Below are positions 39,738 through 50,718 of a DNA stretch of 64,000 nucleotides, in pieces (the first letter of the stretch is position 1; every line of letters starts with the position of its first letter). Below the pieces are notes generated by a model. The model saw nothing but the letters and a program-made list of their open reading frames with translations, had not been told where the DNA came from and made no database searches. Source of the DNA: Piromyces finnis (lineage: Eukaryota; Neocallimastigomycota; Neocallimastigomycetes; Neocallimastigales; Neocallimastigaceae); assembly GCA_002104945.1 (NCBI GenBank), contig MCFH01000004.1:1402001-1466000 (forward strand), in the 5' to 3' direction. The translations under genes and the position numbers were made by a program.

Positions 39738-40855
39738 GCCAATGAATTGAATACTATAGGAAAATAAAAAAAAAATGAATAAACAGTTGAATTAAATAAT
39801 TCATAAAAAGTTAATAAATGAAAGTTGATAAGAAAATAAAATGATCTAAATGCCATTTTATTATAAAAATTAGATACTTAAATTTAATCAATAATATTTC
39901 TTTTAATATTAAAAAAGTAGCTTTAATAAATAATATAAAAAAGAAAATTTAAACATATATAAAATTAATAAAAAATTTAAAAAAAATACAAATTAAAATG
40001 TAAACATAAATATAAATAAATAAATAAAAATAAAGAATAGAAAAAAAGAATGTTTAATGCGTGTTTTTAGTTAAGCGTTATTAAATATAATGTATATTGA
40101 TTTTTTGAAATAATATTAACATTTAATTAGAAAAATAGAACTCTTCTTTTTTTTTTTAAAAAATTTTTTTTTTTTAATTTACCAAATTAAAATTAGTTAA
40201 CAGAAAGTTCTATTATTCTTTAAAAGTTGCTTTTTTTTAATTTATTTTATATATATTATATGATATATATATATATATCATATAAAATATAAATTATAAA
40301 CCTTAATTATTATAAATTGGTAAATTTATAATTACATAAAATCCATAAATTTATTTACTACAAAAATCTTAAGTTATTGTCATGGTGTATACTTAAATTA
40401 TGATTATCACGAGAAATTATTGTACATAAATAAATGTTATTTCTTATTTTATTAATGTTTCTACATTTATTTTACATATTATTATAATATTAATAAAAAA
40501 AGTATTTAATCACAAAAACCCTTAAAAATAAAATTGCATTGAACCGAGTTATATCATATATGTGAGTGCAAAATGATATATATTTTATATAATAAAAAAT
40601 CTTTATTTTTAAAAAGAATGCTGGATAAGTTTATTTATTTCACAAAAAAAAATTACATTCTAAATTTTAATATTATATTCTTTTTTTTAAAAAAAAAAAA
40701 AAAAAAAATAGTAGCATAAATAAATTTAAATTCATCAAATTTTTTATATGGAATCATTATGAAATATAGGAATATATATATAGGATTTAAAGAATATAAA
40801 TAAATAGTTGTATAAATAAATGCCCTATAGAACGTGTCTTCATTTATTTAATAAA
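39738..40855. other. Intergenic; includes a perfect AT palindrome
   Basis: A/T filler after paralogue 2. Around 40255-40286 there is a perfect AT palindrome built on ATATGATATATATATATATC followed by its mirror. It could extrude a hairpin but carries no other signal. No genes were seen. Confidence 0.6.
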
Positions 40856-40859
40856 TGAA

Positions 40860-41356
40860 ATTTCTCAAGGGCTCTACTCAAGTAGAAATAAATCCAAACA
40901 TTTCGCAATGGATGTTTGGTTAGTCTTTATTGGAAAAAATATAAGGACAAAGCTCATGGTACTGAGAGAATAAAATAACATTTTTCCATCGAGTATTAAA
41001 TTCAATACTATGACAATAATAAATTTATTGAAATTAAAGATTTTATTAAATTATGTTATGAGTACCCAGAGTTTGCTCATGGTTTTTACTGGCTATTGAA
41101 AACAAGAAGCGGATACAAGTTGGATACTAGAGTTACAAAAGCTGCTAAATTTGTTGATCCAGTTTGTCCTAACTACTGTCCATGTTGCAATAGTAAAGAT
41201 CAAAATATTAAGCATTGGTTATTAAATTGCCCAACTTTTAGAGATATCCGTATTAAACATTACAATTCCATAGTCCAACTATTAAATTTTTCCAGTCAAC
41301 GTAATTCCAACAGTCCTAATAATAATAATGAAAATGTTAATATAAGTAGAGATAGC

Positions 41357-41388
<32 letters not shown>

Positions 41389-41640
41389 TAGTAATAGCAA
41401 TAGCAATAGTGAAGATAATAATTCTAATTTAGATAGTAATTTAGTTAATAATAGTAATAGCTCTAATAATCCGGTGAATATTAATGTGTATGATTATTCT
41501 AGTCCATGTTCAAAAGGCTTGAAGCAACAGCCAAAAGAGTCAATGCCGAAGAAACAGTAAGACAGGCCAGGAGGGCCATCGCAACCAATGGATATCATAA
41601 TTTTGTCCCATGATAAAATTTTGATCTTTGACTCGATGTC
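40860..41640 (+). mobile_element. 3' fragment of a non-LTR (LINE-type) retrotransposon
   Basis: The open part 41096-41560, extended upstream in frame from about 41000 (CYEYPEFAHGFYWLLKTRSG), encodes the C-terminal end of a reverse-transcriptase polyprotein. Its zinc-knuckle is CPNYCPCCNSKDQNIKHWLL + NCPTFRDIR, that is C-x2-C...H-x4-C, as at the C-terminus of many LINE polyproteins. An Asn/Ser microsatellite follows inside the frame. Upstream, LYWKKYKDKAHGTERIK is in the same frame but broken by stops, so the copy is dead and 5'-truncated. Beyond the stop, a GC-richer block (GAAGAAACAGTAAGACAGG and CCAGGAGGGCC) recurs in the second fragment near 44.73 kb. No reverse-transcriptase core is present. 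Confidence 0.8.
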
Positions 41641-42500
41641 TCATTGGAAATCAAATACGTGACTTTCTTACTTTAATTAAAATTACTAGAATACATTATA
41701 CCCAATTTTTATTCATTTATGTTTATTTAAACCTATTTTTTTAATTTTTATTTATTTTTTATTTTTATTTTTATTTTTAATTATGTTTTTTATTACATGT
41801 ATTATTATTTTAATTAAAATAATAAAGTTTAAAAATAGTTGATGCCGTTAAAAAAAATGTATAAATAAATTACAAATAACTGATACAAACAACTTTTTTT
41901 TTTTTTTTTTGACTAGTTCAAAACTGAATTTTAAATTTCTTTTTTTTTAGAAAAAAAAAAATTTAAAAAATATATAAATACTTTTAATTTTCTTTCTTTA
42001 CTAATGGCCATTTATTAATTTTTTTATTAGTAGGATAAATAAATACCAGAATAAAATTTTAAAAACTACACTTTCAATATTCCTTTATTGATAAAAATAA
42101 TAAAAGCTATTATATATATTTAATAAAATACCTTACAAATAATATTCATTTATTTATAGAAAATTAATATAATCATTTTGTATAATTATACTTTAATTCT
42201 AATTTCTAAACCTTTTTTTTTTTAAAAAAAAAAAAAATTAATATTGACACTTTAAAATTTTAACCCTTTAATGAATTTTTTTATTTTAAAAATAATTTGT
42301 ATATTTTTTATTTATAATTTAATTTACAAAAGTATTTATATATATATTTTTAATAAGATAATTTATAATTTATATATTTTTTTTTTTTTTTACTTGAAAA
42401 ACGAATCTAAATTACTATGACGTTATAGTAATAAAAACATTTAAATATTTATAATTTTTAAAAATAATGATTATCACTCTTTCTATTAATTATATATAAT
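41641..42500. other. Intergenic, nothing recognised
   Basis: T-rich and A-rich filler between the LINE fragment and the 3' end of paralogue 3. No feature was found. Confidence 0.65.
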
Positions 42501-43130
42501 TTAGAAAGATAACATGACTAAAGCGACAGTAAGTAATAAACTAACAGTAACCTTTGTAGCATCACTAGATTGATTAACGTTAGTTTGGTTGTTTTCAGCG
42601 GTACTGTTACCAGCAACAACATTGTTAAGGGTACCATTATTAGCAGCAGCAGCATCATTAGCAACTGGATTAGCTGCAGAAGCATTAGTAGTTTCAGCAG
42701 AGGTAGCAGCAGTAGTAGAAGTCTTAGCTTCAGTCTTTGATTCAACCTTAGTAGTAGTTTTAGTCTTAGTCTTGGTAGTAGTAGTCTTTTTAGCTTCAGC
42801 TTCTTCCTTGAATTTCTTACAAGCCTTAGTATAATCCTTTTGTAATTCAGAAATCTTTTCTGGGGCAATAATACTAGTAACGGATTCACTACCAATGCAA
42901 GTACTAAGTAATTTATCAGCGTTACTAAAGAAGTTTTCACATTCTTCACTGTTGATAATGCTACATCTTTCCTTGTAATCACCAGCAGTTGGTTTGATTA
43001 AACAATCAGTGTATTTACCAACATCAGATTTACAATTACCACTAGCGTCCTTTAAGAACTTGGCAAAATCAATATTAGCGTAAGCAGAAGTAGCAGCAAG
43101 TAAAGCAACAACAGCAGAAGAAATTCTCAT
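42501..43130 (-). CDS. Secreted six-Cys GPI-type surface protein (paralogue 3)
   Basis: Single-exon gene, 209 residues. Signal peptide MRISSAVVALLAATSAYA; six-Cys module with the same C-x9-C-x12-C-x7-C-x13-C-x25-C spacing as paralogue 1 (NCKSDVGKYTDC, ERCSIINSEEC, LLSTCIG, TKACKKF). A Lys/Thr-rich stalk (KKTTTTKTKTKTTTKVESK) and an Ala/Asn-rich segment follow, then a hydrophobic tail ending LLLTVALVMLSF that fits a GPI-anchor signal. Its codons are richer in C and G at third positions (GCC, ACC, AAG, GTT) than its surroundings and than paralogues 1 and 2, which may mean higher expression. It is the shortest and cleanest member of the local trio. Surface location is well supported by architecture; function is unknown. 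Confidence 0.9.
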   Translation of the reverse strand: MRISSAVVALLAATSAYANIDFAKFLKDASGNCKSDVGKYTDCLIKPTAGDYKERCSIINSEECENFFSNADKLLSTCIGSESVTSIIAPEKISELQKDYTKACKKFKEEAEAKKTTTTKTKTKTTTKVESKTEAKTSTTAATSAETTNASAANPVANDAAAANNGTLNNVVAGNSTAENNQTNVNQSSDATKVTVSLLLTVALVMLSF

Positions 43131-44349
43131 TTTGATTTAATTTTATTTTTTTAATTTTTTGGTTTGAGTTTTGTGTTTAACTTTTATTTTTTTAAAAAAG
43201 TTTTTTTTTTATTTTAATAATTATATTTATAATTAATTATTTTTGGATTTAATACTGGTCGTGGATTTATTCTTTCCTATTTATAGTCATTGAATTCTAA
43301 TCCTTTAAACTGTTTTTTTTTTAAATATCAAATATTTAAAATTGTGTAACCAAATCTTAACAATTATAAAATAATAAAATTTTAATAGTAAAATAACTTT
43401 AAATAAAATAAAAAAATAGTATTTACAATATATTATTAATATATAAAATTTTATTGGTTAAGGTTGTTTAGCATTATAATTTTTTTTCAAGGTGGTCCCT
43501 AAAACATTCACCACCACCCACCTAATAAACCTAAATGAATTATTGATAAAAAATACCATTAAAATAATAATATTTAAAATTTTATTTTATTTTTTTTTTT
43601 TTTAAAAAAGAGGTTATTTTTTTTTAATTATTAATTAGTAATATCTTTTTGATTGTTAAAACAATACTTAGATCATTTAATTAACAAACAAGGCTTAGCA
43701 ACTCAAATTCTCACATTATTATTGTTTTTTTTTTTTTTTTTAAAAAATGCAATGTGATAATGATAACAACATATTAGATATACATTTATTATTATAAAAA
43801 ATGAAGAATGTAATAAATAGATAAAAGTAGTATAATGAAAATCATTCATACTAATACTGTTCTTTTTAAAAAAAAAGTATTTAACTATTTTATTTTAAAT
43901 AAATAATAAATTTTAAATTAATAATAAATAATAATAAATAATAGATTTAATTATATTATTTAATATTTAATAGATTTAATTATATTATTTAATATTTAAT
44001 AATAATAATAATTATAATAATTATAATAATATTTAATTATAATATTTAATAATAATAATTATAAATAATATTTTAATAATAATAATTATAATAAATAATA
44101 ATTATAACATTTAATAATAATATTTTAATAATAATATTTAATAAACTTATCATAAACTTTGAGATTTAATAAAATAAAAAAGGTAAAGCCATTTCCATTG
44201 TTAGTCTGTCGGTCAGTCATTAATAAAATAAATAGAAACAAAATTTTATATCATATTATTTTTTACCAAAAGTTTAATTAATAGTATATTTAAACGATTG
44301 GTTTTTTTCAAAGAATTTTAAAAGGTTCAAAATTATTAAATAATAAAAC
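43131..44349. other. Intergenic; TAATATTTAAT-rich low-complexity tract
   Basis: The upstream side of paralogue 3. From about 43905 to 44150 there is a scrambled AT tract made of AATAATAATT and TAATATTTAAT units. No gene was found. Confidence 0.65.
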
Positions 44350-44848
44350 AAAACTTAGCATACATAAGGCTTCTGGTTCGACCCCGCAGATGTCAGTGCC
44401 TGTGGATTTTCCCACTGGGTTTGCCATGGGTTGGGTTATGATATTCAGGTAAGTATTAATGAACTTTCTAATTTACTACTATGATAATAACACTCGTCTA
44501 GCCGGCCTGAGAGGGTCTAGTGTACATGGTACATTCCAAATTAGAACTTAATAAGTGGTGACTTAGGCTATGCCAAAAACACATAATATTCCTTAATCAA
44601 TTTAAGTGTAAACATTAGGGGGCGGTTGACACGTGATCAAATTGACTATAAGAGGCTTAGCATTGTAGTTGTGAAATATCGTACAACGACATGCATCTAA
44701 TGTACATGGATTAAGTGAGCGTCGAAGCTGAAGAAACAGTATGACAGACCAGGAGGGTCACAACCACCTAGCAATAGGAATGAGCCAACGTTTCTCTAAG
44801 AACCACCATTGGAGCTAACTCTGATCGATGGGAGAAATGCACTCGGAA

Positions 44849-44886
<38 letters not shown>
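44350..44886 (+). mobile_element. Non-coding 3' end of a retroelement with poly(A) tail
   Basis: About 490 bases of clearly higher GC than anything nearby run straight into a poly(A) tract of more than 30 A, the hallmark of a target-primed retroinsertion. The block GAAGAAACAGTATGACAG + ACCAGGAGGGTCACAACC at about 44729-44765 is nearly the same as 41557-41590 in the LINE fragment, so both come from one element family. Other recognisable parts are GGTTCGACCCCGC (a match to the pol III B-box consensus), TTTTCCCACTGGGTTTGCC and GCCGGCCTGAGAGGGTC. No open reading frame of note is present. It may be the 3' UTR of the same LINE or a SINE that borrowed its tail. Confidence 0.72.
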
Positions 44887-44887
<1 letters not shown>

Positions 44888-47656
44888 AAACAAAAATTAA
44901 TATGATGCATTTCTGTATCATACACAATAATCATTGGATATACTTTAGTTTAGTATTGTAAATAATAGAAATGCAGGTATTAACTTTATATATATATATA
45001 TTTATGATTAAATATACACACAAATCAACATTATAAAACATTATAATTTATGAATATTCATTAGTACCACAATTTCACCTTTTTTATTCATCATACATTA
45101 TAAATTAGAACACAATTTTACCTTTTATATGAGTTTTTTTTTTAATATCAATTCGTATTTATATTTTATCTTTAATTAAAAAATGTAGTATTCAAGTAGT
45201 TTAGAATGTTTAAAAAGGATTAATTTAATATAATAAAAATTCAATTAATTTCTAAATATTTATTAAAAATATCAACCATAAAAAAGTGTTAATATTATTT
45301 TCTTCAAAAAAGAAAAAAAAAAATTAAACTTTTAACATAAATCATTAATAATAGACAAAATCAAGCAATGCATTTTATTAGAAAAATATGGAAATACTAT
45401 TATTATTTTATATAATAATTTTTAATACTATAACAGGTGTTAAGAAATAATAAAAGTTGATACCATTTTAATTCAATTAATGCATCATTTATATAAAAAT
45501 ATTCTATAGGTTTATATAAAGTAAAAAACAATCATTTTTTATTTATATATAAAACTTATTAGTACTCTTTTTTTTTTTTTTAATCATAAAAAATACAAAT
45601 AAAATTACAATATTTTGTAGTAATATCTTTTAATGTTACTCTACAACTTTTTGTAAATAAAATTTCTATATTATTGTAATGAGATTACTTAAACTACAAC
45701 TTTTACAAATTTTTTTAATAAAATTTTGATATTTAAAAAAAGGCCAATTTTTTTGTTACACAAATTTTAATTTTACCAGGTTTTTCTTTTGTGTTGTTAT
45801 TTTTTCTTTTAAGAAATATTAAAAAATAATAAAGTATTTTTCTGTCTGTTCTTTAAATATCTTAATATATTTAGTAACATCAAGTATTATAAACAAATAT
45901 CAAAATGCTTTAATAAAATAAGTAATTTAGAGTCAAAAGATTTTAATGAAATAAAATAGTAAAACATTTGTAGTTTAATGAAATATTACAATAAAGAATT
46001 ATAAGTCATAGTAGTTTACTACTATAAAAGGTAGCCGTAGTAAAATATTTTGTAATATTTCGATAAGGATAAAATGGATAGATGCAAATATACATTATAA
46101 AAAACAAAACAAAATATGATTTATTAAATAATTAATATTGCTTTTATCTTTTATAATGAAATTTTTAACAAATTAAAGGAATTAAAATTTATATTTTTTT
46201 TTTTTAAAAAAAAGAAATTTTATAAAGCCAAATTGAATATTTATTGTTAATGGAGAGAAGAAAAAAAACTTTTAAAATATGCATTGAATATTTTTATTTT
46301 AAACTCAAAGCTAATAAAAACATAAATAATAAAGACATACATATATACATACATACATATAATATACATACATATTTTTGAATAGAATATAAATATAATC
46401 AAAAAAAAAAAAAAAAAAATTAATATTTTCAATTGAAAATCCTACAAAATCATTATTGATAATAAAGATAAATATTATAGAAAAAAGATATAAAATATAT
46501 TCTACTCATTATATTATTATATTATCGATTAAAGTGTATTATATTTATAAATATTTAAATAATTATTGTTGTTTCCTATTATTTGGTAATAATATAAAGA
46601 TAGCATAATTAAAAGAAAAACTTTTTAGTATATGATTTGTAAAATGCATGGACGTATTGAAGGGGATTTCATTATGTCTATATTATTAGTCTGGAATTGA
46701 TAAGAAAATTATTTTTATTTTTTACCATATTATATTTTAAATATGGGGTAATTCTAAATCTATACCTACATATATATCTATTATATTAAACTATTATATA
46801 TATTTATTTCGTTTTAAATGGTTTAAAATAAAATGTCTAAAATTCATATATAATATTTTATTGGAATATTGAGAAAAAAATATTCTCTTTTGATTAGTTG
46901 TTTCTAAACACACACATGTATTATTTCTATATCCATTTTTCTATTTTATTTTGTATGTTTTATAATTATTTTTCAAATTGTTTTTTTCCCCCAAAAATAT
47001 CAAATTAAAATTTAGTGATACATTATTATTTAATAAAAAAAAATTATGGAAAATGTATTAAAAGTTAAAAGATACATCAAGTATTTTTTACTTTATTATT
47101 TAAAATAAAAAAAAAAACTTTTTATTATTCATTCATTCATTCATTCATTCATTCCTTATTTTATTTTATTTTTTTTATTTTATTTTTTTAATCGGCTTTA
47201 TAATCTTTTTTAACCAAAAAAAAAAAAAAGTAATCTTTAAAAATTAAAATTTTATTTTAAACCAATAGAAATACAATTATAAAATTAAAACTTGAATAGA
47301 ATATTAAAAAAATATTAAATATTAAATTCCCAAAGATTTTCCTTACTCAAAAAAGATAAATTTTATTCAAAAAAGATAAATTTTGTGAATAAAACATAAA
47401 ATAATTCAATTCATTATATATTTTAATATGTTAATAGGATATACAAACGTATAGACATAGACATACTACTCGAAAGAATGGAATGATTTATCTTTTTTTT
47501 TTTTTTAAAAAACAACAACAACAAATATAATAAAATTAAATAAAGGGTTGAAATTCTTTTTATTTTCATTGATATAATTACTATTATTTTTTTTAAAAAA
47601 ATTTAAAAATTAGATTTAAAAAAAAAAAAATAAAATAAAACTAAAAATAATATAAA
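44887..47656. other. Intergenic, nothing recognised
   Basis: A/T filler. Small items: a CATT microsatellite at 47130-47152 and a 20-bp direct duplication of AAAAAAGATAAATTTT at 47349-47386. The open frame 46247-46432 is F/I/Y-rich and not called. The last 150 bases should hold the promoter of the hydrolase gene. Confidence 0.65.
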
Positions 47657-48679
47657 ATGAAGAGAATAATTATCTTATTTCTATTTTCATTATTATTTGC
47701 TATAGTAAAGACAAATAATTTCGAGGAGGAATCGGTAAATGTAGATGAACTTTTACAAGAAGATTTTGACGAAGAAGACATTATAATTTATAAAAATTTT
47801 GTAAATATTCAAAGAAATATTATTTTTAATGGGGAGGAACAATTAGACGTTTATTACAATAAAAATGATACCATAACTAAAAAACCTGTTGTTATTTTCA
47901 TTTATGGTGGTTCATGGGTTACAGGTAATAAAATTAAATATACTAAATTTGGTGTTCTTCTTGAGCAACATGGATATGTTGGTGTTATTCCAAATTATAC
48001 CTTATTTCCTGAAGGTACAGTGGAGGATATGGTCGATGATGTTTATAAGGCTATTCAATGGACCTATCAAAATATTGAAAAATATGGTGGTGACCCAAGT
48101 CAAATTATTCTTTCTGCACATTCAGCAGGGGCTCACATTTCTGCTTTAACTATTGTTAAATCTACACTTCATCAAATAAATAATGGAATGCCATTAGAAT
48201 CATTACCTTACATAAAAAAAGTCGTTCTTATGAGCGGTCCTTATATCCTCAATGAAGAATTAATTATTCATACTTTTGGAAGAAACGTTGGCAATTTCTT
48301 CAAAAATTTATTTAAAAGAGGTGAAAGTTTTAGTAAAGGTAAGGCTGACCCAAAACAAGTTTCACTTCTTCCAAAGTTTTTATTGAAATACTATAAGGAT
48401 GATAAGATATCACCAATTGCTATTCTTAGAAAACTTAAAAGTAATTCTATTACTAATCATTTCAATGTTGGAAGTTTCACATTCTTTTATACTTCTTTAG
48501 ATGAGTCTGTTCCAGAATCCTCTTCAAAAAATTTAATAAAAGAAATTACTCGTACCAGTAAAAATACGATATGCAATTATGTTTACCTGGAAGGTTTAGA
48601 ACATGCCACTATCATATATGGAATAAGAGATAATGATACAGAATTTGAAAATATATATTTAAATTTACTTGAAAATTAA
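47657..48679 (+). CDS. Secreted alpha/beta-hydrolase (HSL/BD-FAE-like esterase)
   Basis: Intronless, 340 residues with signal peptide (MKRIIILFLFSLLFAIVKT) and an acidic pro-like segment (EEESVNVDELLQEDFDEED). The fold is an alpha/beta-hydrolase of the hormone-sensitive-lipase/BD-FAE group. The oxyanion-hole strand is VVIFIYGGSWVTG (GGSW at 84-87). GGDPSQIILSAHSAGAH gives the nucleophile Ser156 in an HSAGA elbow. YTSLDESVPESSS offers the acid Asp282 and LEHATII the base His316, so the catalytic triad looks complete. The GGDPSQI..SAHSAGAH block recalls isoprenylcysteine methylesterase and kynurenine-formamidase-like enzymes, but the signal peptide points to the secretory pathway or outside. 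Likely a carboxylesterase; in a gut fungus, de-esterification of plant cell-wall substituents is possible but unproven. No dockerin module is present. Confidence 0.9.
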   Translation: MKRIIILFLFSLLFAIVKTNNFEEESVNVDELLQEDFDEEDIIIYKNFVNIQRNIIFNGEEQLDVYYNKNDTITKKPVVIFIYGGSWVTGNKIKYTKFGVLLEQHGYVGVIPNYTLFPEGTVEDMVDDVYKAIQWTYQNIEKYGGDPSQIILSAHSAGAHISALTIVKSTLHQINNGMPLESLPYIKKVVLMSGPYILNEELIIHTFGRNVGNFFKNLFKRGESFSKGKADPKQVSLLPKFLLKYYKDDKISPIAILRKLKSNSITNHFNVGSFTFFYTSLDESVPESSSKNLIKEITRTSKNTICNYVYLEGLEHATIIYGIRDNDTEFENIYLNLLEN

Positions 48680-49063
48680 AAAATAATATATTATAAAAGT
48701 ATTCCCAAAATAAAAAGTTTATTTTTCTTAAAAAAAAAAAAAAAAAAATCGAAGAAATGATTAGATTTAGAAATAAATTAATAGTATAAAATAGTATATA
48801 TATTTATATAAAGAGATAAAGAGAGAGAAATACGAAAACAAATGTTGTGACTTTTGAAAATTATAAAAACATAATATTATGTATATGTAAATAAAAAAAA
48901 TGTATAATACCTATTTTTCATTATTAAAATAAAATAAAATAAAATAAAATAAAATAAAATAAAATAAAATAAAATAAAATAATAATAATAGAAAATAATA
49001 GAATATTTTATTAATATGTTTAATCATTAGAATAGATATAATGCGTTTCAATGATTCATCGAT

Positions 49064-49203
49064 AAAAAAAAAAAAAATTAAAAAGATGACGGACAGACGG
49101 ATGTAACTTAAAAACGGACTTATTAAATATAGAAACGATAAAAAAAAATTAAAAAGATGGACGGACAGACGAATGTAAATTAAAAATGGACTTAATAAAT
49201 ATA
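49064..49203. repeat. Tandem duplication, unit about 70 bp, with GACGGACAGACGG core
   Basis: Two copies of AAATTAAAAAGATG-(G)ACGGACAGACG(G/A)ATGTAA followed by TTAAAAA(C/T)GGACTTA(A/T)TAAATAT. The GACGGACAGACG core is the only GC-rich part in the region. Confidence 0.88.
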
Positions 49204-49434
49204 TAAAAAAAATTTTTTTTATAAGACATATAAAAAAAAAAGCCTAAATAAATTAAACTTGTATACTTATAATACTATTATTATTAATAAAAACTATATA
49301 TATGTGGATATTTTCCATTTTTTTTTAAAAAAAAAAATAAAATAAAAATTTATACTTTATGGTTTTATTTTATTATTAATAAAGATACTACCATAGAAAA
49401 TCGATATCTGATTAAATCTTACCAGAACTTTTTT

Positions 49435-49590
49435 TACATATTATTATTATTATTATTATTACTGTAGTTTTTTTTTTTTTTTTTACATAATTTTTATTTT
49501 TTTTATATTATTATTATTATTATTACTGTAGTTTTTTTTTTTTTTTTTTACATAATTTTTATATTTTTTATATTATTATTATTATTATTA
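49435..49590. repeat. Tandem duplication, unit about 75 bp (ATT run, ACTGTAG, T run, ACATAATTTTTAT)
   Basis: Two nearly identical copies of a unit made of (ATT)n, ACTGTAG, a T15-T18 tract and ACATAATTTTTATTTTT. A partial third (ATT)n follows. Confidence 0.85.
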
Positions 49591-49725
49591 TTATTATATT
49601 GTTATTATTTATATTATTAATATTACTATAACTTTTTTAATAAATACATAAATCACAAACCACGCTAATAATCAACAATTAATATTATTTATAAAAATTA
49701 AAAATCATTTTTCTTTTATAACAAC

Positions 49726-50718
49726 ATGAAAGAAAGAATTTTAAAGATCGTTAAATGTATCTTTAAGGATTATGATTATAGGGAAATTAATAATCTTGTT
49801 TTTTATAATGCTATCCCAAATGCTAATCCTAATCAAAAAGATAGAGAAGAACTAATAAGAATCTTAAATGCTTCAAGAAATCCATTTGTAGTGAATAATA
49901 GTCTAAAATCCAGGAATAATTCCAATAGTTCAGAAAATATTAATAATGAAAAAAAATACATAAAAGCAGTCACTAATAAATCAATATTTTATTTTGAAAA
50001 TATACCAAATGACGCAAGTTTTTTTTTAGTATCATTTGAAAATTCAAAAAAATCTTGTATGAGGTTTTGTGATATAGAGAAAGAAAAATTAATTAATAAT
50101 ATTGATATAAAAGAAATTGCCCTAAAAAATACAGAGTGGGGTAACTTTTGTTTTGATGTAAGATCTATTGAAAATAATAATAAAAAAAGAATTTACAGTA
50201 TTATTTTATTTTCAAAAGAAGATATTGGATTCTCAGATTTATTTTCAATTATTAAATATAATCAATTATATAAACCAAGAGAATCTTTTATAAAAAAAAA
50301 TCTTCTCGCTTTTAGTATTGGAAATAACAACGATCTTCAATATTACATAGATTCAATGTTTGAAGGAAATCAAATTAAAGCAATCCCTTTGTTTAAATTT
50401 AATTTTTATAAAGTGGAAAATTCTACTAATATCGTTAATTTAGAAAGTTATCATACAGAAACGAATAGTAATGAAAAATTGAGTGATTGTATTGCAAATA
50501 AAAGTTTTAACAATATTCCATTTAATTTCTGTAGTAGTAATGTTAATTATATTACACAAGAAATACAACAACAACAACAACTTCAACAACAACTTCAACA
50601 ACAACAATTTCAACAACAACAACTTCAACAACAACTTCAACAACAACAATTATATCAATATCTTCAACTTCTTCAAATTATGCAATTACAACTGCAATTA
50701 CAAAAGTTCAGAAAATAA
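49726..50718 (+). CDS. Hypothetical protein with C-terminal poly-Gln region
   Basis: Single exon, 330 residues, starting at MKERILKIVKCIFKDYDYRE. Residues 1-270 have normal complexity, with no signal peptide, no membrane segment and no motif I recognise. Candidate folded blocks are YIKAVTNKSIFYFENIPNDA, NTEWGNFCFDVRSIENNNKK and RIYSIILFSKEDIGFSDLF. Residues about 276-326 are Gln-rich with Leu every few positions (QQLQQQLQQQQFQQQQ), which could form an amphipathic coiled coil. The gene stands alone, with more than 1 kb on both sides. Its coding nature is supported by length, mixed composition and stop-free reading against A/T filler. It is probably intracellular. Confidence 0.75.
   Translation: MKERILKIVKCIFKDYDYREINNLVFYNAIPNANPNQKDREELIRILNASRNPFVVNNSLKSRNNSNSSENINNEKKYIKAVTNKSIFYFENIPNDASFFLVSFENSKKSCMRFCDIEKEKLINNIDIKEIALKNTEWGNFCFDVRSIENNNKKRIYSIILFSKEDIGFSDLFSIIKYNQLYKPRESFIKKNLLAFSIGNNNDLQYYIDSMFEGNQIKAIPLFKFNFYKVENSTNIVNLESYHTETNSNEKLSDCIANKSFNNIPFNFCSSNVNYITQEIQQQQQLQQQLQQQQFQQQQLQQQLQQQQLYQYLQLLQIMQLQLQLQKFRK

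Larger units (their letters stand above)
48680..49725. other. Intergenic with several tandem duplications
   Basis: Contains an AAAAT pentamer run (48926-48982) and the two duplications listed below. No gene was seen. The final 100 bases precede the Q-rich gene. Confidence 0.7.

Noticed and set aside
42518-42982. Leu-rich frames on both strands across paralogue 3
   Set aside because: They are shifted or antisense readings of the Lys/Thr/Ala-rich stalk of the GPI-type protein.
44370-44384. tRNA gene suggested by GGTTCGACCCC
   Set aside because: No acceptor stem, anticodon arm or D arm can be folded around it; only the B-box-like word is present.
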